Shown: in pieces, positions 40,763 to 50,094 of the stretch
How the letters are laid out: the number at the start of each line of letters is the position of its first letter
Numbering within the stretch: the first letter of the stretch is position 1
DNA from: a bacterium
Lineage (GTDB): Bacteria > Hydrothermota > DG-26 > JAUXAN01
Assembly: GCA_030619885.1 (NCBI GenBank)
Contig: JAUXAN010000015.1
Location: forward strand, 1 to 50,650
Reading direction: 5' to 3'
Length of the DNA: 50,650 nt
Program-made: the position numbers and the translations under genes
The notes under the pieces: model-generated
Told to the model about the DNA's origin: nothing
Databases searched by the model: none
Seen by the model: the letters and a program-made list of their open reading frames with translations, nothing else

Positions 40763-41431
40763 ATGAAATTTTTTATAGACACTGCAAATGTTGACGAGAT
40801 TAAAGAGGCGGCTTCTCTTGGAATTCTTGATGGGGTTACAACAAACCCCACTCTTCTATCGAGAGAAATTAAAAGAACAAACAGACCGTATAAAGCCATA
40901 CTGAAAGAGATATGTGAAATTGTAAAAGGACCTGTGAGTGCGGAGGTAATAAATCTGGGCAGGGAAGGGATTATAAAGGATGCGAGGAAGTTGGCTAAGA
41001 TTCATAAAAACATAGTGATCAAAGTTCCTTTAACAAAGGATGGATTGAAGGCGACAAAACTCCTCGAAACTGAAGGTATAAAGGTGAATACAACTTTAGT
41101 CTTCTCTTCAAACCAGGCGCTACTGGCAGCAAAGGCGGGTTCATCTTATGTGAGTCCTTTTATAGGGAGATTGGATGATGCGGGTCAAATTGGAATGGAG
41201 TTGGTGAGAGAAATGGTCCAGATTTATGAAAACTATGACATCGCAACAGAAATAATCGTGGCATCGATAAGACTTCCACTCCATGTGATAGACGCCGCAC
41301 TTACAGGCGCAGATATTGCCACAATACCGTTTAAGGTCATCGAGCTGATGATAAAACATCCTCTGACCGATGTGGGAGTGAAGAGATTTTTGGATGATTG
41401 GGCAAAAATTGGTTCCTTGACAAAACTATAA
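40763..41431 (+). CDS. Transaldolase, FSA/TalC-type
   Basis: The 222-residue protein has [34 protein letters not shown] with the Schiff-base Lys87, and [11 protein letters not shown], matching the small transaldolase/fructose-6-phosphate aldolase group. It acts on C3 transfer in the pentose phosphate pathway, or as an aldolase. The start is set at ATG 40763 because aaaggaggc precedes it; it begins 11 bp after truA ends. Which of the two activities dominates cannot be told from sequence alone. Confidence 0.93.
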   Translation: MKFFIDTANVDEIKEAASLGILDGVTTNPTLLSREIKRTNRPYKAILKEICEIVKGPVSAEVINLGREGIIKDARKLAKIHKNIVIKVPLTKDGLKATKLLETEGIKVNTTLVFSSNQALLAAKAGSSYVSPFIGRLDDAGQIGMELVREMVQIYENYDIATEIIVASIRLPLHVIDAALTGADIATIPFKVIELMIKHPLTDVGVKRFLDDWAKIGSLTKL

Positions 41432-41476
41432 ATTATATTTAAAATACCCGAAGAGCAGATTAAGGAGGATTGAAAG

Positions 41477-42949
41477 ATGATGAAAAAAATATCAATTGTA
41501 GCCATTGTTTTCCTTGTTTTTATCTTGGGCTATCTTGCAAGAAAATCGACCCAAAAGACCGAACATCTGCCTCTCATTAAAAACGGAGAGGTATGGGCTG
41601 TATTAACTAAAGAGCCATCCCCTGAATCGAAGAGCATCACCCGCTCAAGAGAGAATGCAATCGTTCTCGCTGCGAAGCGAGCAGGACCAGCGGTCGTTTC
41701 AATCAGCGTCATACAGACAAGATATTACAGAACATCCCCTTTCTTCGATGATTTCTTCGACGAATTTTTTAGAGAGCTCTTTCCACCGAGGGTTTATAAA
41801 AAAGAGATCTCTTCTTTGGGCTCTGGTTTTATAATAAACGAAAAGGGTTATATCCTGACCAATGGACATGTTGTCCACAACGCCGAGAAGATAAAGGTAA
41901 CCCTTCCAGATGGAAGGGAGTTCGATGCGACTATCGTCGGAGAAGATGAAATTTCAGATATAGCCATGTTGAAGATAGATGGCAAAGACCTTCCTTATAC
42001 AGTTTTGGGTAATTCGGATGATTTGATAATAGGGGAATGGGCAATCGCTATCGGCAACCCCTTTGGATACATTCTGGAAGACCCACAGCCTTCTGTGACC
42101 GTTGGGGTGATAAGTGCCTTGAATCGTTCGATAAAACCAGGGAGCAAGAGGGCAGGAATCTATAAGAATATGATTCAGACCGATGCAGCAATAAACCCTG
42201 GCAATTCAGGCGGTCCGCTCATCAATGCAGATGGAGAGGTAATTGGTATAAATACATTCATAATAACCACAAGCCGCGGCTCTGAAGGCGTTGGATTTGC
42301 TATACCCATAAATTCTGCGAAGAAAGTGATTTCAGAACTGATCAAGTATGGTGAAAAAAGAAAAGTGTGGCTGGGGATTGATGTCCAGGAGATAACAGAA
42401 CTCCTTCGCAAAACTTTAAAATTAAAATCTAAAGACGGTGTCCTGGTTTCCGATATAGAGAAGCAGAGTCCTGCATTTAAATCAGGGATACGAACTGGCG
42501 ATATAATCATATCTATAAATGAGAAGAAGATCAAGAATCCAGGCGATTACATATCAGTGGTATCTAATATAATTGTAGGAGAAGATGTGAAAATTTCTGT
42601 AAAAAGGGAAGAAGAAAGGATTGATTTTGTATTGAAAGCAGAGGGGATGCCAGAGTATTCTTCAACTGGCGAGGCGAAACTTGGTCTTTTGGTTCAGAAC
42701 AACGCGCCAACTCTTAAAAAGAAATTTGGACTCGCCATCTCCAATGGAGTAGTGGTGCTCGATGTAAAACCTGAAAGTATAGGTGATAGAATTGGAATTG
42801 AAGTGGGTGATGTGATAGTTGAGATAAATAGAAAGAAGATCAAGAATGTGGAAGATTTCAAGCGGGTTGCAGACAAGATAGAGAAAAGGCGAGTCTCATT
42901 GAAAATAAACAGAAAGGGAGCGAAAATAAGTTTCTCATATATATGGTAA
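41477..42949 (+). CDS. HtrA/Do-type periplasmic serine protease
   Basis: The 490-residue protein has an N-terminal anchor or signal (KKISIVAIVFLVFILGYLA), a trypsin-like protease with H131 (TNGHVVHN), D161 (ISDIAMLKID) and S244 (NPGNSGGPL), then two PDZ domains (about 290-370 and 395-480, the second starting LGLLVQNNAPTL). This is the DegP/DegQ/DegS layout, degrading or refolding damaged envelope proteins. The linker between anchor and protease carries an aromatic stretch, FFDDFFDEFFREL (the LA-loop region). aaggaggattgaaag precedes the ATG. It lies between metabolic genes, 45 bp after transaldolase. Confidence 0.95.
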   Translation: MMKKISIVAIVFLVFILGYLARKSTQKTEHLPLIKNGEVWAVLTKEPSPESKSITRSRENAIVLAAKRAGPAVVSISVIQTRYYRTSPFFDDFFDEFFRELFPPRVYKKEISSLGSGFIINEKGYILTNGHVVHNAEKIKVTLPDGREFDATIVGEDEISDIAMLKIDGKDLPYTVLGNSDDLIIGEWAIAIGNPFGYILEDPQPSVTVGVISALNRSIKPGSKRAGIYKNMIQTDAAINPGNSGGPLINADGEVIGINTFIITTSRGSEGVGFAIPINSAKKVISELIKYGEKRKVWLGIDVQEITELLRKTLKLKSKDGVLVSDIEKQSPAFKSGIRTGDIIISINEKKIKNPGDYISVVSNIIVGEDVKISVKREEERIDFVLKAEGMPEYSSTGEAKLGLLVQNNAPTLKKKFGLAISNGVVVLDVKPESIGDRIGIEVGDVIVEINRKKIKNVEDFKRVADKIEKRRVSLKINRKGAKISFSYIW

Positions 42950-42985
42950 TACTTTAATCAAGAATCCGCATTCAAGGGAGGGACT

Positions 42986-44275
42986 GTGATAGAGCGATAT
43001 ACTTTACCGGAGATGGGCAAGGTCTGGAGGGAAGAAACCAAGTTTCAGAAATGGCTCGATGTTGAACTCGCCGTCTGTGAAGCACAGACAGAACTCGGGA
43101 ATATTCCTAAAAAGAGCCTTGAAATGATTAAAAAGAATGCAAAATTTAACATAAAAAGGATAAAGGAGATTGAAACAAAAACGAGACACGATTTCATCGC
43201 ATTTTTGACGAATGTTGCTGAAAATGTTGGTGAAGAAGGAAGGTATCTCCATTTAGGATTAACCTCTTATGATGCGGAGGATACTGCACTTTCACTACTG
43301 CTTCGGGAATCTGGTGAGATAATCCTCAAAAGTTTGAATAGACTGTCGAAAGTTCTAAAGAGGAAAGCGATAGAACATAAAAAAACGGTGCTAATTGGAA
43401 GGACACACGGTGTTCATGCCGAACCCACCACGCTCGGATTGAAATTCCTATTATGGTATGAGGAGACGAAAAGAAATATAGAAAGGATGAAACGGGCGAT
43501 AGAAAATGTCTCTTATGCAAAGGTCTCCGGTGCGGTTGGAAATTTCGCCCACATAGACCCCAGAATAGAAGAAATCGTTAGCAAAAAATTGAATCTCAAA
43601 CCCGTAAGGATATCTTCTCAGATTTTAGACAGGGACAGACATGCGGAGTATCTTTCTACTCTGGCTATTATCTCATCGTCGGTTGAGAAATTCGCTACGG
43701 AAATAAGAAATCTTCAGCGCACCGAGATTTTAGAGTTAGAAGAACCGTTTATGCAAAAACAGAAGGGTTCCTCTGCAATGCCACATAAACGGAATCCAAT
43801 TCTGTGTGAACGGATCTGCGGACTCGCGAGACTGATGAGATCGAACGGACTTGCGGCTATGCAGAATATCGCCTTATGGAATGAGAGGGATATAACCCAC
43901 TCATCGGTCGAAAGGGTAATTCTCCCCGATTCAAATATAATTGCGGACTATATATTAAACAAATTCACAGCGGTAATGGAGAATCTGGTTATCTATAAAG
44001 AAAATATGTTAAGAAATCTTCAAAAAACGAAGGGGCTTATCTTTTCGGAGGTAGTTCTTCTAAAACTCATCTACAAAGGATTGAAACGGGAAGAGGCGTA
44101 TAATCTGGTTCAGAGAAACGCACTTAAATCCTGGAAAGAATCTTCAGACTTTAAACAGATCATAAAAAAAGATAAGGAGATTAAAAAATATCTGTCAGAA
44201 AAAGAGATCGATGAATCTTTCGACATACATTACTTTCTAAAGAATATCGATGAAATTTATGGTCACATTGAATGA
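42986..44275 (+). CDS. purB: Adenylosuccinate lyase
   Basis: The 429-residue enzyme has the fumarase/ASL signature GSSAMPHKRNPILCERI (about 262-278), GRTHGVHAEPTTLG, TSYDAEDTAL, and an N-terminal YTLPEMGKVWREETKFQKWL. It removes fumarate from adenylosuccinate and SAICAR in purine synthesis. It starts with GTG preceded by aagggagggact, 36 bp after the protease gene. The length is standard for the bacterial short form. Confidence 0.95.
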   Translation: MIERYTLPEMGKVWREETKFQKWLDVELAVCEAQTELGNIPKKSLEMIKKNAKFNIKRIKEIETKTRHDFIAFLTNVAENVGEEGRYLHLGLTSYDAEDTALSLLLRESGEIILKSLNRLSKVLKRKAIEHKKTVLIGRTHGVHAEPTTLGLKFLLWYEETKRNIERMKRAIENVSYAKVSGAVGNFAHIDPRIEEIVSKKLNLKPVRISSQILDRDRHAEYLSTLAIISSSVEKFATEIRNLQRTEILELEEPFMQKQKGSSAMPHKRNPILCERICGLARLMRSNGLAAMQNIALWNERDITHSSVERVILPDSNIIADYILNKFTAVMENLVIYKENMLRNLQKTKGLIFSEVVLLKLIYKGLKREEAYNLVQRNALKSWKESSDFKQIIKKDKEIKKYLSEKEIDESFDIHYFLKNIDEIYGHIE

Positions 44276-44918
44276 TATTAAAAAAGACCTGTTGGTCATC
44301 TCTTATAGAAAAAAGGCTGACGAATATCTCGAGAGAATAGGCTATACAGAACATGGGGATCGCCATTCAAATGTTGTGGCAAAAAATGCTTCCAATATTT
44401 TGTGTAAACTTGATAGGCCAGAAAGGGAAGCGGAACTCGCAGGAATAGCAGGATATCTTCACGATATAGGAAATGTTGTCAGTCGAGAAGACCATGCTCA
44501 GACAGGTGCCATACTTGCGGAAAAAATATTGAGTAGACTCGATATGGATATCGACGAAATAAGCGAAGTTATGATGGCTATTGGAAACCATGAAGAGGCA
44601 GATGGGTATCCAGTGAGTGATGTGACTGCTGCTTTAATAATAGCGGATAAAGCCGATGTCCACAGAAGCAGGGTAAGGACATTGGAGTTTATAAAATTTG
44701 ATATTCACGACAGGGTGAATTATGCAGCGAAGAAATCCTTTCTAAAGGTCAACTCTGAAAACAGAACGATTACGCTGAACATTGAGATAGACACGAAGAT
44801 TTCTCCTGTCATGGAATATTTCGAGATTTTCCTTTCGAGGATGGTAATCTCAAGGAGGGCAGCAGAATTTTTGGGGTGCACGTTTGAATTGATAATAAAT
44901 GGAACCAAGATTATATGA
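44250..44918 (+). CDS. HD-domain phosphohydrolase family protein
   Basis: The 222-residue protein starts within the end of purB (26-bp overlap, other frame) and has HGDRHSNVVAKNASNIL, GYLHDIGNVVSREDH (HD motif), then IADKADVHRSRV with an acidic metal ligand. The C-terminal ~60 residues form a beta domain (ITLNIEIDTKISPVMEYFEI). The pattern fits metal-dependent HD hydrolases acting on nucleotides or phosphorylated compounds. Overlap with purB suggests nucleotide-related work. The start could also be ATG 44259; neither has a good ribosome site. Confidence 0.8.
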   Translation: MKFMVTLNDIKKDLLVISYRKKADEYLERIGYTEHGDRHSNVVAKNASNILCKLDRPEREAELAGIAGYLHDIGNVVSREDHAQTGAILAEKILSRLDMDIDEISEVMMAIGNHEEADGYPVSDVTAALIIADKADVHRSRVRTLEFIKFDIHDRVNYAAKKSFLKVNSENRTITLNIEIDTKISPVMEYFEIFLSRMVISRRAAEFLGCTFELIINGTKII

Positions 44919-45190
44919 AAAATAAGAACGCAGATAGACATAAATTCGGAATCGTTGAGAGTTTAACGGTGACGAGACCCGTATCGTAAAGCGGCCAAGA
45001 GTTATGGATATGATAAAGAATATCAGATTATCAGAATACCAGATAGAGAATTCAGATATCAGAGTATCAGACTAATGAGCAGAAAAGACGAACTCCGTCA
45101 CCGAAAGACGAAACGGGCATCGTAACCGATTAACGTAAACGAGTGACTTTGTGCTTTGGTGGCAAAAATTTGTAAAATTGGAGGTAAACG
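44919..45190. other. Gene-free spacer with short TATCAGA direct repeats
   Basis: Between 45020 and 45074 tatcaga or a near copy occurs about six times (aatatcagattatcagaata, ccagatag, tcagatatcagagtatcaga). gacgagacccgtatcgtaa (44972) resembles the dispersed gacccgtaggg pieces. No gene or clear promoter was found. aattggaggtaaacg before 45191 is the nrdJ ribosome site. Confidence 0.5.
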
Positions 45191-47374
45191 ATGGAATTGA
45201 CAGATAATGCAAAAATAGTTTTACAGAAACGCTATCTTAAAAGAAATAAAGAAGGTAAAGTTGTGGAAACACCTGAGAAGATGTTAAGGAGGGTTGCCAA
45301 TAATATCGCTAAATCCGATACATTCTATAAAAAGAGTAAAAAAGAGGTCGCCAATGTGGCAAACGAGTTTTTTGAGATAATGGACAACCTCGAATTCCTC
45401 CCCAATTCTCCTACATTGATGAATGCAGAAACAGGACTCCAGCAGCTCTCAGCCTGCTTCGTCCTACCCATAGGGGACTCTATAGATTCAATCTATGATA
45501 CTATAAAGCATGCGGCAATAATCCATAAATCTGGTGGGGGAACAGGGTTTTCATTTAGCAAGATAAGACCGAAAGGAAGTTCTGTTGGAACAACAGGTGG
45601 GGTAGCATCAGGGCCAATATCATTTATTAAGGTTTTCAACTCGTCAACGGAAGCAATTAAACAGGGTGGAAGAAGAAGGGGTGCCAACATGGGCATACTC
45701 AGAGTAGACCACCCCGATATAATGGAATTTATAATTGCAAAAGAGAAAGAAGGTGAAATAAACAATTTTAATCTCTCTGTCGCAATTACCGATTTATTTA
45801 TGGATGCACTCCATGCGGATAAAGACTACGATCTTATAGACCCCTACACCAAAGAGGTAGCAGAAAAACCGAAAACAAGAGAGGTCTTCGATAAGATTGT
45901 GGAGATGGCATGGAAAAATGGTGAACCGGGTATCATATTCATCGATAGAATCAATGAATCGAATCCTACACCTGAACTCGGTGCTATAGAGAGTACCAAT
46001 CCTTGTGGTGAGCAGCCTCTTTTACCTTACGAATCTTGCAATCTGGGTTCAATCAATCTGTCAAAGATGGTCATACGACCCGTAGGGGTGACGGATACTA
46101 AGATCGATTACAATAGATTGAGGAAGGTGATAAAAATAGCGGTCCATTTTCTTGACAATGTGATAGACGCTAACAAGTATCCAATCAAGAAGATAGAGGT
46201 GAACACAAAAGCAAACAGAAAGATAGGACTTGGGGTCATGGGCTTCGCCGATATGCTCATCAGACTCGGTATCCCTTATGATTCTAACGAAGCCATCAAG
46301 GTAGCAAAAAAGGTGATGAAATTCATTTCTGAAGAAGCTACTGCTGCAAGTTGCAGTCTTGCTGAAGATAGAGGAGTGTTTCCAAATTTTGAAAAGAGTG
46401 TCTACTGCGATAAGAATCTACGGTTGAGAAACGCAACTCTATCGACAATCGCACCGACGGGTTCATTGAGTATCATAGCAAATTGTTCAAGTGGAATTGA
46501 ACCGATTTTCGCCATAGCTTACAAGAGAAAAATATCCATCGGAGAGCTTACAGAAGTCCATCCTCTATTTAAAGAATATATTATTAAGAAAAATATATAC
46601 AGTGATTCGCTTATGGATAAGATAGCGAAGGAAGGTTCAATCCAGAATATAGAGGAGATACCAAAGAACTTGAAAAAACTCTTTTGTACCGCCCATGATA
46701 TAGAACCCGAATGGCATATACGTATGCAGGCTGCTTTCCAGGATTATATAGACAACGCTGTGTCGAAGACTGTAAATTTCAAACAGGAATCTACCAGAGA
46801 AGATATAGAAAAGGTATATACCCTCGCATACAAATTAGGGTGCAAGGGCGTAACAGTTTATAGAGACAAGAGCCGAGAAGAACAGGTTCTGTCAAAAGTA
46901 AGCCCAAAGAAGAGGAAAGTAAAACCGAGACCGAAGACAGTGAAGGGTATGACCTCGGAGATGCGCACTGGATGTGGTGACATATATGTCACTATAAACG
47001 AAGACGAGTCTGGAGCGCCCTTTGAACTCTTCGCTCAACTTGGCAAATCCGGTGGATGCGCTGCTTCACAGACAGAAGCGATCGGAAGGCTGGCATCTTT
47101 AGCTTTAAGAAGTGGTATCCCTATAAATCTACTGGTAAAGCATCTAAGGGGTATAAGCTGTGATAGACCATTCGGGATAGGAAAAGTAAAGATATTTTCC
47201 TGTGCAGATGCAATCGCAAAGGCGATAGAGTTATATCAGGAGACCAATGGCTCAAAATTGGTAGTCGAACCCGAATTCAGGTTGGTTGGTGCATGTCCTG
47301 AGTGTGGCAGTTCATTGGAACATGAGGGTGGATGTATAATATGTCGCTCCTGTGGATATACCGAATGTGGGTAA
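45191..47374 (+). CDS. nrdJ: Adenosylcobalamin-dependent ribonucleotide reductase (class II)
   Basis: The 727-residue enzyme has [72 protein letters not shown] and [10 protein letters not shown], all class II landmarks, plus a C-terminal zinc ribbon (CPECGSS ... [10 protein letters not shown]) that carries the reductive cysteines. It makes deoxyribonucleotides without oxygen or iron-radical subunit. There is no N-terminal ATP-cone. Codons for VIRPVG (46070-46087) lie in an 18-bp sequence identical to part of the hypC leader, so a short insert seems to sit between SINLSK and the next conserved segment (IDYNRL). Ribosome site gaggtaaacg. Confidence 0.96.
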   Translation: MELTDNAKIVLQKRYLKRNKEGKVVETPEKMLRRVANNIAKSDTFYKKSKKEVANVANEFFEIMDNLEFLPNSPTLMNAETGLQQLSACFVLPIGDSIDSIYDTIKHAAIIHKSGGGTGFSFSKIRPKGSSVGTTGGVASGPISFIKVFNSSTEAIKQGGRRRGANMGILRVDHPDIMEFIIAKEKEGEINNFNLSVAITDLFMDALHADKDYDLIDPYTKEVAEKPKTREVFDKIVEMAWKNGEPGIIFIDRINESNPTPELGAIESTNPCGEQPLLPYESCNLGSINLSKMVIRPVGVTDTKIDYNRLRKVIKIAVHFLDNVIDANKYPIKKIEVNTKANRKIGLGVMGFADMLIRLGIPYDSNEAIKVAKKVMKFISEEATAASCSLAEDRGVFPNFEKSVYCDKNLRLRNATLSTIAPTGSLSIIANCSSGIEPIFAIAYKRKISIGELTEVHPLFKEYIIKKNIYSDSLMDKIAKEGSIQNIEEIPKNLKKLFCTAHDIEPEWHIRMQAAFQDYIDNAVSKTVNFKQESTREDIEKVYTLAYKLGCKGVTVYRDKSREEQVLSKVSPKKRKVKPRPKTVKGMTSEMRTGCGDIYVTINEDESGAPFELFAQLGKSGGCAASQTEAIGRLASLALRSGIPINLLVKHLRGISCDRPFGIGKVKIFSCADAIAKAIELYQETNGSKLVVEPEFRLVGACPECGSSLEHEGGCIICRSCGYTECG
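46070..46087. repeat. 18-bp dispersed repeat inside nrdJ
   Basis: gtcatacgacccgtaggg here equals 26918-26935. It falls where class II reductases usually have a short variable loop. Confidence 0.6.
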
Positions 47375-47416
47375 CGGACTATACTCTTTCATTAAAGCAA
47401 CGGGTATACATCTCTT

Positions 47417-47587
47417 CTACTTTTTCCCCATATATATCCAATCATATTTCATTGCAGTATTCTTCACATTCTTTCTGAGCCATTCTCTCAACTTTCTGCC
47501 TTTTTTCAATCTGAGTATTATCTCACTTAGAGCTTCAACATCTTCACCCCGCCCTCTATGCGTTGTAATAGAATATGCTGCAGAATG
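47417..47587 (-). pseudogene. C-terminal relic of a glycosyltransferase-like gene
   Basis: On the minus strand the sequence reads AYSITTHRGRGEDVEALSEI, then ILRLKKGRKLREWLRKNVKN, then TAMKYDW, ending with a stop. GEDVEALSE-I-LRL ... KLRE-L-KN ... YDW is the familiar ending of GT4-type glycosyltransferases. The frame is closed by a stop at its 5' side and has no start codon or body. It is not expressed in any recognisable way. Confidence 0.45.
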
Positions 47588-47613
47588 TTAAATTTCAGGC
47601 TTAGAGGGCGGGG
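47547..47613. repeat. 12-bp inverted repeat with 43-bp loop
   Basis: ccccgccctcta (47547-47558) and tagagggcgggg (47602-47613) are exact complements. It overlaps the glycosyltransferase relic and lies between nrdJ and the minus-strand radical SAM gene. Confidence 0.65.
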
Positions 47614-47699
47614 CTCTCAATGACGAATTGTATTCTATATCAGTTTAAATTCAAATGCCTCTCTTTTCTTTGGAAGTGAAAAAATATATATCTTTTTTT

Positions 47700-48968
47700 T
47701 CAAGAGGTTGCAATCTCTACAGTTTTTTCGATATCCGAAGTTCTTATTTCGATTTTTAATTCCTCCTTCATCTCCCCAATACTCATACCATCTATGAATA
47801 ACTTCTCTTCATTTATACAGTTGGGCGGAAGAAACAACCTGTCACCGAGTTCTATATTTTTAAAAGACTCTATTATGTCAGAACTCGATAGAAGACCAGA
47901 TGTACTTACACTCTCTCCAAAGAATTTATTTTTTATCAATAAAAGTTTCACATTGAGATTCCCTACCCTGTTGAGTGCCGCTACCAGGTCTTTGAGAAAT
48001 CGGTAGGCGAGTTCACCTGTGCAGAATGTTACATGCCTCTTCCTTTGCAATTTTTCAGGTAGGGTTTTCTTTGCTTTTTCTATATCATCTGTTAAAAGCC
48101 TTGTCATACCAACACCATCCTCGATCTGAGGGAACCCATCGTAATAGGATAGCTGGGGTATTGACCTGTTAGCCTTGATGTAAAACTCATCTGACAGATA
48201 TACAAAGTTCCTACCAAATTTCTTCCTGAAATCTCTTTGAAGGAGATGGATAGAGTCTATAATATTTTTTGCATATTCCCTCTTGACTTCTTTTAGTGGA
48301 TATAAACTTTCTCTGTATTTTGTCAATCCTACAGGAACTACAGCAACTGATGAGAGTTTTGGATAGTATCTTGAGAGAGCCAAGATCGTGCGGATGAGTG
48401 ATTCTCCATCGTTTATATCCGGACAGACCACTATCTGTGTGCGTAGTTCGATATTGCCTTCGGTAAGGGAGGTCAATAACGGTAATATCTGTGATGCCTT
48501 CCTGTTCCCAAACATAAAACTCCTCACCTCACGGTCTGTGGAGTGGACTGAAATATAGAGTGGACTTAATCTCTGTTCTATAATCCTTCCGATTTCATCG
48601 TCGGTGATGTTGGTAAGGGTGATATAGTTCCCATAGAGAAAGGATAACCTATAGTCATCGTCTTTAAAATAGAGACTTTCTCTTAAACCCCGCGGTAGCT
48701 GGTCTACAAAACAGAATATACATCTATTATTACACCTTTTATATTCAGGGTCACACAATTTTATACCAATATCTCCATTCCCTGAAAGGTGATACTCTTT
48801 TTTAACTCCATCATCATCTATCAGTATATCCAACTCATCCTCTGCAGAGTAATAGAGAAGGTCGATATTGTCGCGTATGTGGTTGCCATTAATCTTAGCC
48901 AAATTCTGCCCCTTCTTAATTCCAGCTCTATCACAAACACTACCTTTTTTAACCTCTCTAATTTCCAA
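47700..48968 (-). CDS. DUF512 radical SAM protein with PDZ-like N-terminus
   Basis: The 422-residue protein starts with a PDZ-like part (IREVKKGSVCDRAGIKKGQN, residues 3-22) and then has RCNNRCIFCFVDQLPRGLRE, a CxxxCxxC cluster (C79, C83, C86), followed by DDDYRLSFLYGNYITLTN. This is the DUF512/TIGR03279-type family found widely in anaerobes. The reaction is unknown. The C-terminal ~130 residues (GEL-YRFL, GDRLFLPPNCIN) are the DUF512 domain. It uses TTG at 48968. It has its own end hairpin region at 47613-47699, and the transposase relic lies upstream. Confidence 0.88.
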   Translation of the reverse strand: MEIREVKKGSVCDRAGIKKGQNLAKINGNHIRDNIDLLYYSAEDELDILIDDDGVKKEYHLSGNGDIGIKLCDPEYKRCNNRCIFCFVDQLPRGLRESLYFKDDDYRLSFLYGNYITLTNITDDEIGRIIEQRLSPLYISVHSTDREVRSFMFGNRKASQILPLLTSLTEGNIELRTQIVVCPDINDGESLIRTILALSRYYPKLSSVAVVPVGLTKYRESLYPLKEVKREYAKNIIDSIHLLQRDFRKKFGRNFVYLSDEFYIKANRSIPQLSYYDGFPQIEDGVGMTRLLTDDIEKAKKTLPEKLQRKRHVTFCTGELAYRFLKDLVAALNRVGNLNVKLLLIKNKFFGESVSTSGLLSSSDIIESFKNIELGDRLFLPPNCINEEKLFIDGMSIGEMKEELKIEIRTSDIEKTVEIATS

Positions 48969-48981
48969 TGGAGTAAAACCT

Positions 48982-49246
48982 TTAATATTTACTTTTATTT
49001 AAAATTCTCTCTTTTAGTCCGTCTATCTTTTTTACTCTTGGGGATGTTTTAATCTCTTCCTCCGTACTTTTCAATGCTCCACTCACCGCTGTCCCACCTC
49101 AATATTCTTTTCTCTCCTTAACACCTTTTAAAGGTAAATGGCAATCTTCATCTCCTTATTATCAAAGAATATTTTCCCCTCACGTTTCCACGGGAAGTAA
49201 TATGATAAAGAGCACCCTCATATTCTATCCTCAATTGCCTTGCCAT
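48982..49246 (-). pseudogene. Decayed REP-associated (Y1/IS200-like) transposase
   Basis: From ATG 49246 on the minus strand the reading is MARQLRIEYEGALYHITSRG then NV, the invariant start of RAYT proteins (MARxLRIExxGAxYHVxSRGN). After a frameshift it continues EGKIFFDNKEMKIAIYL and stops. The last part, SGALKSTEEEIKTSPRVKKI then DGLKERI, resembles the helical C-terminus. The middle, including the catalytic Tyr and most of the HUH core, is deleted. Such transposases mobilise REP palindromes, which are abundant in this window. Confidence 0.75.
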
Positions 49247-49361
49247 GATGTAAATATTAACAATCTTCTGATAGCTTGTCAAGCAAAAGTAAAAAATAAA
49301 GATTTGACCCCTATCTGTTTTTTCATTGACAGGAAGGGTGGATTTAGGTATTATTGAAACT

Positions 49362-50030
49362 ATGCAAAAAGAACTCGGAGTCGTTCTACTAAGCGGTGGT
49401 ATGGATAGTTGTGTAACTGCCGCTGTGGCAAATAAGAAATGTAGCCTTGCATTCCTGCATATAAACTATGGTCAGCGCACACTGAAGAGAGAATTGAAGG
49501 CATTCAACGATATTGCCGACTTTTATAAGGTAAGAAAGAGACTCGTCTGCGATTTGAAATATTTCCAAAAAATTGGGGGCTCAAGCCTCGTTGACGATAG
49601 GATGGAAATTCCTCGTGCAAAATCTAAAGATTCTGAAATTCCGAACACATACGTTCCTTTCAGAAATGGACATCTTCTGGCGGTGGCGGTCTCATGGGCT
49701 GAGGTGATAGGCGCTAAAAAGATATTCATTGGCGCAGTGGAGGAAGATTCGGCAGGTTATCCTGATTGCAGGAAGGAATTTTATAGACTGTTTAATAAAG
49801 TGATTGAAGTGGGAACAAAACCCCAGACAAAGATAGAAATAGTCACGCCACTCATTGGAATGTGTAAAAGTGAAATCGTTAAATTGGGCATCGAATTCAA
49901 AGTACCGTTTGAATTGACATGGTCGTGCTATAAAAATAATGAGAAGGCTTGTGGGAGTTGTGATTCCTGTATGCGACGGCTCAGAGCATTCAAAGAAGCA
50001 GGAGTTGAAGACCCTGTCGAATATGCATAG
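49362..50030 (+). CDS. queC: 7-cyano-7-deazaguanine synthase
   Basis: The 222-residue enzyme has the PP-loop LLSGGMDSC (S11-GG-DS), NTYVPFRNGHLLAVAVSWAE, GAVEEDSAGYPDCRKEFYR and the zinc site WSCYKN..KACGSCDSC. QueC converts CDG to preQ0 in queuosine synthesis. The start is set at ATG 49362, which is the usual position relative to the PP-loop; an in-frame ATG at 49326 would add 12 residues. queD, queE and queF are not in the window. It is divergent from the transposase relic. Confidence 0.94.
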   Translation: MQKELGVVLLSGGMDSCVTAAVANKKCSLAFLHINYGQRTLKRELKAFNDIADFYKVRKRLVCDLKYFQKIGGSSLVDDRMEIPRAKSKDSEIPNTYVPFRNGHLLAVAVSWAEVIGAKKIFIGAVEEDSAGYPDCRKEFYRLFNKVIEVGTKPQTKIEIVTPLIGMCKSEIVKLGIEFKVPFELTWSCYKNNEKACGSCDSCMRRLRAFKEAGVEDPVEYA

Positions 50031-50060
50031 AACTTGATTATTTCTGTGGTTGTTTTTTAC

Positions 50061-50087
50061 TTGACTAAGTGAAAATATTTTTATAAA
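50061..50087 (+). promoter_or_regulatory. Promoter of the receiver-like gene
   Basis: TTGACT (50061-50066), 15-bp spacer, TATAAA (50082-50087). The ATG at 50095 lies at about the predicted start of transcription, so the mRNA may be leaderless. Confidence 0.55.
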
Positions 50088-50094
50088 TCAGTTT

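Noticed and set aside
47352-47591. 79-codon plus-strand frame after nrdJ
   Set aside because: It starts inside nrdJ and is the complement of the glycosyltransferase relic; no ribosome site.
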